Below, piece by piece: positions 1 through 8,079 of a stretch of 27,500 nt of DNA. The notes under the pieces are model-generated. The model made no database searches. It saw only the letters and a list, made by a program, of their open reading frames with translations, and was not told the DNA's origin. Location of the stretch: assembly GCA_003427395.1 (NCBI GenBank), contig BFEA01000425.1, forward strand, positions 1,408,710 through 1,436,209. The letters are read 5' to 3'. The position numbers were made by a program, and so were the translations under genes. This DNA comes from Chara braunii (taxonomy: Eukaryota; Streptophyta; Charophyceae; Charales; Characeae). The stretch's first letter is position 1; every line of letters begins with the position of its first letter.

Positions 1-44
1 ATACCCCCCCAGCCAAAAAAAAAAAAACAAAAAAAAAAACGCTC

Positions 45-134
45 TCCATGAACTCCATGAACTCCCGTGTCGTGAACTCCGTGAACTCTATGACCGGCTC
101 CGTTCACAGACCCCGTGAACGGTGAACGGGGGTA
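45..134. repeat. Short GTGAACTC/ATGAACTC repeats with a hairpin
   Basis: Five to seven copies of the word (A/G)TGAACTC lie within 90 bases. They end in a perfect 8-bp inverted repeat, CCGTTCAC and GTGAACGG, with a 7-base loop near 108-130. Clusters like this are common in subterminal regions of DNA transposons, but no terminal repeat or target duplication can be tied to it here. The cluster lies downstream of the trihelix-like pseudogene. No gene is visible in bases 1-380. Confidence 0.35.
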
Positions 135-221
135 CGGCACTGTACGGCGACGACAAAAAAAATAAAAATCAATTAGCCCTCTTGCAAATCGTCGCGCACA
201 AACGTTCGTGCGAGCAAGTGT

Positions 222-241
222 ACACACACACACACACACAA
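222..241. repeat. (AC)n microsatellite
   Basis: Ten uninterrupted AC dinucleotides. No associated gene. Confidence 0.9.
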
Positions 242-1165
242 AGATCGATGACGCGCAGTCGCAGTGGACGGAGAGACGTGACACTAAAGCTTCCGTCGCC
301 AGGAAGAAGAGACAACAACCACGACGCTTGGGCCTGGAGCTGGAAAGGGCAAGCGACAACCACACTTCACACCGGTGTCGTCATGATCTTTCGCGGATGG
401 CTTTCGCTATCTCCATAAGGGCATTGCTCATCATTTTGTTCGCCTCATCCGCCGCAGCATAATGTGTTCTCTGCACTTCCACTTCTCTCTCCAGGATTTC
501 GCACTGCCGTAACATCATAGAGCATTGTCGCTTGCTTGCGCTGTCCATGGTACATGTCATGAGCGTAACATGTTTATCCATGGCTTCGGCGACGGCCTCA
601 GAGGTTTGTTGTCGCATGTTCTTCCTTTTCCCAGAATTGCTGGCGCTCCCAATGCTGAATGTCAAATCTTTTGTCGACCCCTGCTCTTCGTCGAGGGGCT
701 CCCCTCCCCCCTCACTGCCCATGGATTCCCCTCCCGCCCTCTTGCCTGCCGGCATCTGAACCCCCCCCGACGCCCCCGTGTCCGCCAAATTCTTTTGGTG
801 GATTGTGTGATCTCGTCATCGCCTCCATCTCGTCGTACATGCTCCGGTCCATGACGAAGTTGAAGCCTTCCGATCTCCTAGCCGATGAAGCAAGCTTGAA
901 GTAGTCCTTCCCTTGAACTGCTGCATTAAGTTGTCCCATTTCTTCCCGCAGTCGATGACCTTCCTCGTCATGCCCATCTTCTCCAACCTCGACCACATGT
1001 TCTCTCACTTCCATTCCTGTTCTTCATGCGGCCGAAATCGTGTCTCTTACCCACGAAATACAGATCTTGATCCCTTTTTGCCCTTACTAGTGCGATTGTA
1101 TCTCTGACTGACCAGATATTTCTAGCGCCCTCGCCATCGCTCCCGCACTTGTTGTCGTCCATTTT

Positions 1166-1393
1166 TTTTTTTTTTTTTTTTTTAATCAAAAACCCGTAAA
1201 ACACAGCTAGGGGTAATGATAAGAGCATATACCCCTAGCTATATTCATAGGTGGCTCCAGTCTATTAGTGGGGAGCGTCACTTGCCGGAAACCGGGTCCA
1301 GCGTCCCATAACAAAATTCAAGGATGAACATAGATAACCGAGAAGCCTCAGTTGCCTCTTCAGTCCCATAGGGACCGCTAGTAAAATCAATCC
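1166..1393 (-). mobile_element. SINE-like retroposon, copy A, inside the trihelix-like gene
   Basis: On the minus strand this 228-bp insert ends in a poly(A) run (poly-T on plus, 1162-1183). It is flanked by an 11-bp direct repeat, TCGTCCATTTT, at 1155-1165 and 1394-1404, so it has the marks of target-primed retroposition. It shares the core GGGACGCTGGACCCGGTTTC with three other copies in the window. Three hairpins can be drawn: GCTGGA/TCCGGC, GCTCC/GGAGC, and a perfect 11-bp stem AGCTAGGGGTA/TACCCCTAGCT (1205-1215 and 1230-1240). The insertion splits the coding sequence just after the codons for KKMD. No clear tRNA-type A or B box was found in its 5' part. Confidence 0.75.
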
Positions 1394-1538
1394 TCGTCCA
1401 TTTTCTTATTCCTCCGATTCCTCAGAGTGGAACCCTTCTTCGCACTAGTACTGTTGCTCCTTACCTTCCCCCCAAAGGACCGAATCTCAGGCAAATCGTC
1501 GGAGTTGCAATCGTCGTCACCGTCAACGTCGTCGCACG

Positions 1539-2086
1539 CTCGTGAACTGCCCCGTCGCCACCTTCGTCGATATGGAGCCCTTGCACCCCCCTCGTTGTTG
1601 TGTCTGTTCCAGCTTGACGCAAGGCTTGCCTGCACTCTGCCCACAGCTGCCTGCCGTGCCGTTCTACATGCGCACCCGCCACGGACGCGTCCTCTTGTCG
1701 CTGTCGTCCATCCGGAGTCTCGGATGCAGTTCGTGATGCAGACGATGATCACATCCATTCCGGACGTTTATCCCGCCGCCTCCTCCTCTGCCCCTGTCTC
1801 TTATACACATCTAGATGTGTATAAGAGACAGCTCGTGAACTGCCCCGTCGCCACCTTCGTCGATATGGAGCCCTTGCACCCCCCTCGTTGTTGTGTCTGT
1901 TCCAGCTTGACGCAAGGCTTGCCTGCACTCTGCCCACAGCTGCCTGCCGTGCCGTTCTACATGCGCACCCGCCACGGACGCGTCCTCTTGTCGCTGTCGT
2001 CCATCCGGAGTCTCGGATGCAGTTCGTGATGCAGACGATGATCACATCCATTCCGGACGTTTATCCCGCCGCCTCCTCCTCTGCCC
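1539..2086. repeat. 255-bp exact duplication around the adaptor (assembly artefact)
   Basis: Bases 1539-1793 are repeated base for base at 1832-2086, with only the adaptor between them. An exact duplicate that meets the adaptor on both sides is expected when a mate-pair read carrying the junction is assembled. The genomic sequence probably runs once through this block, so about 293 bases are surplus. Reading frames that cross it should not be trusted. Confidence 0.92.
1794..1831. other. Nextera mate-pair junction adaptor left in the assembly
   Basis: The 38 bases are the 19-base transposase mosaic end CTGTCTCTTATACACATCT joined to its reverse complement. This is the circularisation junction of Nextera mate-pair libraries. 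Translated, it gives the SYTHLDVYKRQ peptide known as a contaminant in protein databases. It is not biological sequence. Confidence 0.97.
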
Positions 2087-3176
2087 TGCGTCGAGGACAC
2101 ATAACGATTCCCGCCACCCTCGCGAAGCGTTTGAGGTAGTCCGCCGTCTCGCGACCCACAGGGACCAACCCATGTCTGCTCCGCGCAATCCCCATCTGGG
2201 TGGGGATTGATGATGCAAGTATGTGTCACTGCTGCTCCGCTGGTGCTCGACAACTGGAAGCTCGGATCGACTGGTGCATTGCCATTGCGTCTCACAGCCC
2301 CTCGTTGAGCATTGACGTGTAAGACCACGGTGTCCCCGCCTGCCTGCCACGGTTACCGTACGACTACATCGACGCCCAATCGTGGTGGAACCACTTCCCA
2401 ACGACACAACCGATGACCTCACGTCTTCCCGCTCGTCATCCGTCAGCGGCAGAGGAATCTCATGCGAAGGCAGGTGAGCATACAGCGTGGGGTCGTACAC
2501 TTGCTTTCCCACATACCCCGCAGTGCATTGCCGATTGCTCGCTCCTGTTGTCGTGCCAGCTGGTCTGTCCTTGGTCATTCGTCGATCCATCTTGTCGCCG
2601 TTCTTGGAAGACCTCCTTTTGCGAGCCACGACAGGGAGCCGGTTGACGAAACACACGTGGTAGAAGACAATGATGACAAGCAACATGACGGTGAGGAGTA
2701 CTAGAGGCAGCCTGTGCAGCAGGTTGGCCATGTAAAGGCCATGAAAAGGGCAACAACTCCAGGTTCGTGGTCGACCGTCTACCGAACAATGTCGTCGAGG
2801 AAAAAAAAAAAGTGAGGGAAGATCTGTGATTGGACGTGCATGGCGTGACAACAACCAACGAAAACGACGATCTTGCAAAAAACACTTTCGTCGTCGAAGA
2901 AAGCGACGACGCGGAAAAGCATTCGAATTTTCGACTGTTGTGGACGATCTTCCAGCGCAGCAGACAGCATGACACCGCCCAACAATGGCCAATTGGTCGG
3001 ACGGAGGCCTTACGGGGACGGTGACCATTTGGAGCTGTTGGGGTGCCACCCCAACGGTGGACGGCAGGGATGTTCGTGCTCTCGTTGGGCGGACCACGTC
3101 TGAACCACCCTCAAACCAAAATTGTGCGTCAATGCATGCCTTCGCCGCTCCGAATATCACGCTTCCTTGTGCTCCG

Positions 3177-3196
3177 AGGGACCTCGGGAGGTCCCT
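3177..3196. repeat. Short perfect hairpin
   Basis: AGGGACCT and AGGTCCCT are separated by CGGG. The hairpin lies upstream of the trihelix-like gene and just before the mosaic repeat. Function unknown. Confidence 0.6.
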
Positions 3197-3231
3197 TGGG
3201 GATTAGGAGAAATTGGCTGGAGCCACAAGGA

Positions 3232-3556
3232 AATTGGTGTTCCCCGGCCCGCAATATCAATCAACTTCGGAGTGCTGATTGCCCCATGGGAGGGAGGTGG
3301 GTTGGTTAGGATTAGTTTGGAGGCAGTCAATCCTTCCCTTGCACAGGGAACAAATCAATGCCCCTGCTCTCTTCGGACAATGGGTATAGGGACAGTCCCA
3401 CATGTTTTTGCACAATGGAAGCTGCACTTGCTGTCTAGATCACACAGATTACATCATTGGTAAAGTTCACACACATCATCCCTTTCTTAGGGTTTGGGGT
3501 TATTGCATAAGGGATGCTGGACTTGTCGTCCACATCACACATATTACATCCCCTAC
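3232..3556 (+). repeat. Mosaic repeat, first direct copy
   Basis: Begins ATTGGTGTTCCCCGGCCCGC and matches 5096-5420 closely. It includes a CTTCCCT/AGGGAA(C) hairpin near 3334-3352 and the block from GGGTATAGGGACAGTCCC to CACATCACACATATTACATC. The match stops at about 3556, where an inverted copy begins. No coding capacity. Confidence 0.8.
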
Positions 3557-3895
3557 CAAGCTGTGATGTATGTATGATGTATATGGTGTATGTGATGTAT
3601 GTGTTCTCTATCTATCAACATCTAAACACGAGACCCTAACAATGATGTGATGTGAATGATCATTTATGAATCAAGACTAAGCACGAATCCGTATCAGTGA
3701 TGTAATATGTGTGATGTGGACGACAAGTCCAACATCCTTTATGCAATAACCCGAAACCCTAAGAAAGGGATGATGTGTGTGAACTTGATCAATGATGTAA
3801 TCTGTGTGATCTAGACGACATGTGCAACTTCCATTATGCAAAAACATACAAGACTATCCCTATACCCATTGTCCGAAGACAGCAGGGGCACCCCC
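3557..3895 (-). repeat. Mosaic repeat, inverted copy
   Basis: Reverse complement of about 5222-5469 joined to 5611-5693. It starts at the far end of the repeat (complement of CATCACAGCTTG) and runs back to GTCCGAAGACAGCAGGGGCA. It lacks the SINE-like insert found at 5470-5610, so it is a paralogous empty site for that insertion. With the copy at 3365-3540 it forms a long imperfect inverted repeat. Confidence 0.8.
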
Positions 3896-4440
3896 ATGGG
3901 AGGGAGGTGGGCTGGTTAGGGATTAGTTTGTAGGCGGTCAATCCTTCCCTTGCGCAGGGAAGTAATCAATGCCCCTGCTATCGTGTTTAGATGTTGATAG
4001 ATAGAGAACACATACATCACATACACCATATACATCATACATACATCACAGCTTGTTAAACGACCATTTCGTCAAAATGGACATTTTTAATTTTTTGAAC
4101 GAAATTGAAACTGAGTTTTTTAGCCGAAAACTCGTCAAAATTTGTTGTTCCTGAGGGTCCAGCATTTTACAAACGCTGGACCCCCTGGCTGTACATGGAC
4201 CTAGCTTGAGACCAGGCACCTCCAGGCAGGACTGCCTGGAGGTGCCTGGTCTCAAACTAGGTCCATGTATAGCCAGGGGGTTGTAAAACGCTGGACCCTC
4301 AGGAACAACAAATTTTGACGAGTTTTTAGCTAAAAAACTCAGTTTCAATTTCGTTCAAAAAATAAACGATGTCCATTTTGACGAAATGGCAGTTGTTAGG
4401 GTTTTCAAGATTGTTGTATATATACACAGATGAGATTGGA
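3896..4440 (+). repeat. Mosaic repeat, internally deleted direct copy with foldback insert
   Basis: Carries the first block (CCCATGGGAGGGAGG to GCCCCTGCT), then jumps to the last block (GTGTTTAGATGTTGATAG to CAGCTTGTTAGGG). The central block, present in the other copies, is missing. The last block is itself split by the foldback element at 4059-4392 and resumes as GGGTTTTCAAGATTG at 4399. Confidence 0.75.
4059..4392. mobile_element. 334-bp foldback element (MITE-like), near-perfect palindrome
   Basis: Two arms of about 160-170 bp are almost exact inverted copies meeting at 4229/4232 with a 2-base centre (GGCACCTCCAGGCAG, GA, CTGCCTGGAGGTGCC). Ends contain CCATTTCGTCAAAATGGACA. The left arm has a small extra segment near 4172-4182. 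The element is bounded by TTGTTA at 4053-4058 and 4393-4398. The paralogous repeat at 5693-5700 has a single TTGTTA and no insert, so this is a real insertion with a 6-bp target duplication. No transposase. The transcript would be one long hairpin, a typical substrate for Dicer-like enzymes; that role is inference. Confidence 0.85.
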
Positions 4441-4965
4441 TGACGGCGAAAACAATTGCGGCGACAGCACCAACAATACTAAGGACAACAACAACAACAA
4501 CAACAATAACATCAATAACATCGGGATCAATGACGCCAACAACAACAACAACAATGAAGATGATGGTGGTGGCAACGACCATGGCAACAGTAACAACAAC
4601 ATTAATAATAGCAACGACGACAATACCAAGGATAACAACAACATAAATAACATCGGCGTCAATGATACCAACAACAATAAGGGCAACGGCGACAATAACA
4701 ATGACAATGGCACAGTGAAGATGAAGGAAGTAATGACGACCATGGCAATAGCAACAACAACAATAACAACAACGTCCACGGTGGCAGCAGGGTTGAAAGC
4801 GGTGCCCAGGCATCTCAGGTCATCATAGCCACGATGGGAGTGTGCCGCAAGCGGACGTGGTGGGGATTGGGGATGACAACAACAACAATAAAGATGATGG
4901 CGGAAGCGGCGATGACGGCGGTAGTGACGACCACGGCAACAGCGGGGCAGAGCGCATCAGCATGA
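4437..4965. repeat. Degenerate trinucleotide minisatellite with about 170-bp higher-order units
   Basis: Made of AAC, GAC, AAT and ATC triplets. An open frame runs through 4430-4828 and reads as Asn/Asp/Gly-rich sequence, but this follows from the triplet composition and is not good evidence for a gene. A longer period is visible: the segment beginning (G/A)AAGATGATGG... and running into ACGACCA(T/C)GGCAACAG recurs near 4555, 4719 and 4891. Confidence 0.75.
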
Positions 4966-5095
4966 TGGGAGAGAAGACACATGATGACGTGGTGGGGAGT
5001 GGGGTTGACACAGATAGGAGGCTTACCAAATCCCCCCCCTTCCCCCCCTTCATCCTCGTTGTCTGGCTCAGGATTGGAGTAGGATAGTCGATGTT

Positions 5096-5760
5096 GATTG
5101 GTGTTGCCCGGCCCACAATTGCAATCAACTTCGGAGTTCTGATTGCCCCGTGGGAGGGAGGTGGGCTGGTTAGGGATTAGTTTGCAGGTGGTCAATCCTT
5201 CCCTTGCGCAGGGAAGTAATGAATGCCCCTGCTCTCTTTGGACGATGGGTATAGGGACAGTCCCACATGTTTTTGCATAATGGAAGCTGCACTTGCCGTC
5301 TAGATCACACAGATTACATCATTGATAAAGTTCACACACATCATCCCTTTCTTAGGGTTTGGGGTTATTGCATAAAGGATGCTGGACTTGTCGTCCACAT
5401 CACACATATTACATCACTGATACAGATTCGTGCTTAGTCCTGATTCATAAATGATCATTCACATCACATGCGCTGGACCCGGTTTCCAGCAGGTGATGCT
5501 CCCCACTAATAGACGGAGCCTGTCCCCGGGTGCTAGCGATGTCTGCTCTTATCAGCACTGCTAGCACAGCAGGGGATGGTTTAAAAAAAAGAAAAAAAAA
5601 AAAGAAAAAGGTAGGGTTTTGTGTTTAGATGTTGATAGATAGAGAACACATACATCACATACACCATATACATCATACATACATCACAGCTTGTTAGGGT
5701 TTTCAGGATTGCTGTATATGTACACAGATCAGATGGATAGGGTTTCTCATCTTCTGACAT
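5096..5760 (+). repeat. Mosaic repeat, most complete copy, with SINE-like insert
   Basis: Contains all blocks of the repeat in order and is interrupted only by the SINE-like element at 5470-5610. It gives the reference layout for the other copies and the empty site (5693-5700) for the foldback element. It ends in GTTAGGGTTTTCAGGATTGC, and similarity fades after about 5740. Origin unknown; no coding capacity. Confidence 0.75.
5470..5610 (+). mobile_element. SINE-like retroposon, copy B
   Basis: Starts GCGCTGGACCCGGTTTCCAG and ends in an A-rich tail with spaced G. Hairpins: GCTGGA/TCCAGC; GCTCC/GGAGC; and GTGCTAGCGATG (5530-5541) with CACTGCTAGCAC (5556-5567) around the loop TCTGCTCTTATCAG. 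Outside the third stem, TCCCC (5523-5527) can pair with GGGGA (5572-5576). The inverted copy at 3557-3895 lacks the insert. No clean target duplication remains, so the 5' end may be truncated or the target slightly deleted. Confidence 0.75.
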
Positions 5761-5810
5761 GTATCGCTTGACGTGCATACATTGGTAGATGGAGCTGTCA
5801 ATTCATCTCT

Positions 5811-6070
5811 GCACAGGGAGGCTGGGCCCGATTTCCAGCAGATACACTCACATCATTGTACAGGGATGCTGGACCCGTTTTCCAGAAGATACATTTTCAT
5901 CATTGTACAGGGACGCTGGACCCGATTTCCAGCAGGCGTAGCTCCCCACCAATAGATGGAGTCTTGGACGCCGGGACCTACTTACTGGGGATGCTCTTAC
6001 CACCTCATTAAGTAGGTTTCCTGTATATGAAGTTTCTTTAATAAAAAAAAGAAAAAAGAAAAAAAGGAAA
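5811..6070 (+). mobile_element. SINE-like retroposon, copy D, with triplicated 5' hairpin unit
   Basis: The core GGGACGCTGGACCCGATTTC is preceded by two further copies of the same unit at about 47-48 bp spacing (5813, 5860, 5908). Then come GCTCCCCACCAATAGATGGAG and the third hairpin: CCTACTTACTGGG (5977-5989) with CTCATTAAGTAGG (6004-6016) around GATGCTCTTACCAC. The tail is A-rich with spaced G (6041-6070). The stem sequence is unlike that of the other copies, yet it still pairs. Confidence 0.7.
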
Positions 6071-6990
6071 TTTCCTTGTGCTGTTTTCACTTTTTTTTCC
6101 CGCAAATCGTCCCTGAGGATAGCTGGAACGAGCACATCCTTGTGGATTTCGGGTCCCCAAGGAGTGTCTAACGACGCCCTTAGAGTTGAGGATTAACATT
6201 TGAGGTATTGAATACATGAAAATTTACTAGCAATATAAGCCATAGCTGCCATACATGCAAGCGGACGTTGTATGGAAAATTCCGCACGTTTGGCGCACGA
6301 GTGTATCTGCACTGTGCGGCCGTTGAGGCTCCCGGCATGTGAGGCGCACAGGGGAAATATTCTCTCTCAAAAAAAGAGGGGTCGCATGGCTGGGTCAATG
6401 GTCACCTGCATCCCCTTTAAAGATTTGTTGTGGGATGGGAAAAAAAAATAAAAAAATAGTGGGAGGGTAATGCCGCTACCTAAGGGTCCAGGCTGATGCC
6501 CCAGACACCTTTTTGAGGCTATTTCTCATGCCCGATTGGATTGGGAGAAGAATCTGTACGACTGTACTTGAAAACGATCAGTTCCTTAGGTGCTGCACTC
6601 TTCTGTATCTAGAAAAACAGCAAAAAAGAAAAACAAAAAAGGGAAACTGCTGCTGGTATGGCGCACGAGCAGGTGCTGCGCCGTACGCCGTGCAGCGCAC
6701 CACACAGTGCGGTTGCAAGTATGATATAACTTCATCATATAACTGCTGACTCATTGATCATGACAAGTAAAAATCAGTAACTGCATAGGGGAAGGAAGAT
6801 TGAGATTTATCCGTTGGAAGACAAAGGGATCAGTCTTATTGAGGAGTTTTGACGAAAAACTCCTATTCACCAGCGACTAAATCCAGATAGGAAATAGGGA
6901 AAATGATATGAAGAACTAAGCACCATCCTTCTGAAATGTTATAGTGAGGAGACCGCACGCAAAACCCTACCAATGTTATTAAACACGCTC
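6071..6990. other. No gene seen
   Basis: A/T-rich with A-runs at 6369-6375, 6440-6457 and 6605-6640. Short open frames show no recognisable motif or splice-linked partner. A GGGTCCAGGCTGATGCCCC segment near 6485 resembles the SINE-like core only loosely. Confidence 0.5.
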
Positions 6991-7011
6991 CCCCCGTCCG
7001 TCGGACTTCGT

Positions 7012-7400
7012 TCATCAGCCAAAAGGCAGCCCGGCCACCTCGTGGTTGTCCATAGTGCTCAACCATCCGCTCATAACGACCGAGTGATGAAGACTGTCGG
7101 ACCGTAGCACAAATCACCGTCGCCAGCGATCCGAGCCACATCGTGAGACAGAACTGCTGAGCCCACCAGCAGCCTCTAGCAGCCAGTTCCCTCTGTCGGA
7201 TCTCGCCTCCTCCTTCATCAGCCAAAAGGCAACCCGGCCACCTCGTGGTTGGCCAGAGTGCTCAACCATCCTGCTCATGATGACCGAGTGATGAAGACTG
7301 TCGGACAGTACTAGCGCACATCACCGTCACCAGCGATCAGAGCCACGTTCGCGAGACAGAACTGCTGAGCCCGCCAGCAGACGCTCACAGGCAGTTCAAG
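7012..7400. repeat. Tandem duplication, two units of about 190-205 bp
   Basis: TTCATCAGCCAAAAGGCA(G/A)CCCGGCCACCTCGTGG begins both units (7010 and 7217). Both run to ACAGAACTGCTGAGCCC(A/G)CCAGCAG. The copies differ by substitutions and small indels. Minus-strand open frames across them differ between the units, so coding is doubtful. Confidence 0.8.
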
Positions 7401-7728
7401 GGAAGGGGAGAGCGTGAACGCCAATTGTTCAAACCCCAACCCCAACCGGAGCATGCGAAGCCACCGCGAATAATCATCCTCCAGCTTCAAATCGCCATTT
7501 CTATTCCTCATAGCTCCTCGCCATGGCCAAAGTCGAACTCCTCTGTAGCTCCGCTTCTCCATACCCTGCTTCCACCATACATGCTGCAAAGAAACAACTA
7601 TGTCCCACATCGCCCCCCCTCTCGATTCCAGTCTCCCGCAAGGCACCGTGCCCCACCAGCGCTTTCCCACCAACCACGTAAACCCCAACCTGACAGCGCC
7701 AGCCGAACGCTGGCGGTGCGACGCTCCT

Positions 7729-7810
7729 GGTAGCTCCATGCGGGCGGTCCCTCCTTTTAGATTTTGTATGGTAGCTCCATGCGGGCGGTCCCTCCTTTTA
7801 GATTTTGTAC
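7729..7810. repeat. 41-bp exact tandem duplication
   Basis: Two copies of a 41-base unit beginning GGTAGCTCCATGCGGGCGGT stand head to tail with no visible difference. It is recent, or it reflects local assembly slippage. Confidence 0.9.
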
Positions 7811-7854
7811 TATGTGTCATTGCCCCATGCGCAAATATATAGGTATATATTTGA

Positions 7855-7856
<2 letters not shown>

Positions 7857-7889
<33 letters not shown>
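7857..7889. repeat. (AT)n microsatellite, first tract
   Basis: About 16 AT units, preceded by TATTTGACG (7848-7856). The same 9-base word precedes the second tract 142 bases on. Confidence 0.95.
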
Positions 7890-7890
<1 letters not shown>

Positions 7891-7894
7891 CCTC

Positions 7895-7931
7895 CTGATG
7901 AGTCGGTGAAACTCCGACGAAACAGTTTGTC
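7895..7931 (+). ncRNA. Hammerhead ribozyme core, stem I not recognisable
   Basis: The catalytic core is complete: CTGATGA (7895-7901), stem II GTCGG/CCGAC (7902-7906 and 7914-7918) with loop TGAAACT, and GAAA (7919-7922). It is followed by a 3-bp stem III (ACA/TGT) with loop GTT and the cleavage triplet GTC (7929-7931). Very short stem III is typical of hammerheads linked to Penelope-like elements, which can work as dimers (established knowledge). The bases that should form stem I, AGCCTC before the core and ACAGCCCC after GTC, do not pair. The copy may therefore be inactive, truncated at the (AT)n, or fold with distant sequence. It lies in a segment bounded on both sides by TATTTGACG(AT)n. 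Confidence 0.55.
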
Positions 7932-7996
7932 ACAGCCCCTCATTTGTTGTCCTCTTCTCCCTCTCTGCCTACGGTTTACCGGGCAGTTCTATTTGA

Positions 7997-7998
<2 letters not shown>

Positions 7999-8042
<44 letters not shown>
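7999..8042. repeat. (AT)n microsatellite, second tract
   Basis: About 22 AT units preceded by TATTTGACG (7990-7998). The direct repeat on both sides of the hammerhead segment looks like a duplicated target or a tandem unit of 142 bp. Confidence 0.95.
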
Positions 8043-8044
<2 letters not shown>

Positions 8045-8079
8045 CCAGAAATACATGGGGGGCTTCTTGACTCTGCCAG

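Larger units (their letters stand above)
381..3160 (-). pseudogene. Trihelix/SANT-like DNA-binding protein, broken
   Basis: Read on the minus strand, several open segments in changing frames make one protein. The 5' part (3160-2042) has a hydrophobic stretch (LPLVLLTVMLLVIIV, about 2710-2650) and an acidic segment with LPSHEIPLPLTDDERED. The middle (1758-1387) is acidic, with DDVDGDDDCNSDDLPEIR. The core (about 1161-820) has the spaced Trp/Arg pattern of a trihelix or Myb/SANT-like domain: IWSVRDTIALVRAKRDQD, then CGKKWDNLMQQFK, then GFNFVMDRSMYDEME. The C-terminal part (788-381) is an alpha-helical coiled coil ending in AKAIRERS. Such proteins bind DNA; some accompany PIF/Harbinger transposons, others regulate genes. 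Frame changes occur near 1005, 918 and 780. A SINE-like insertion (1166-1393) and an assembly artefact (1539-2086) also interrupt it. The true start is uncertain; the Met at 2731 or one further down is possible. I call it a pseudogene because the frame breaks lie outside the artefact too. Confidence 0.6.

Noticed and set aside
1749-2051. Minus-strand open frame containing AVSYTHLDVYKRQ
   Set aside because: The peptide is the translated Nextera adaptor; the frame exists only through the artefact.
4430-4828. 132-codon Asn-rich open frame
   Set aside because: Its openness follows from AAC/GAC triplet repeats; no splice sites, domain or conserved start.
6988-7020. Second hammerhead candidate on the minus strand (CTGATGA at the TCATCAG of 7012)
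   Set aside because: No GAAA at the right distance and no stem II.
7080-7165. C/D-box snoRNA-like pair (GTGATGA ... CTGA) in both units of the tandem duplication
   Set aside because: No terminal stem is formed by the flanking bases, and no good guide sequence could be judged without rRNA targets.
7311-7943. 210-codon minus-strand open frame
   Set aside because: It runs through the (AT)n tract, the hammerhead core and the 41-bp duplication, has no recognisable domain, and the related unit upstream does not preserve the frame.
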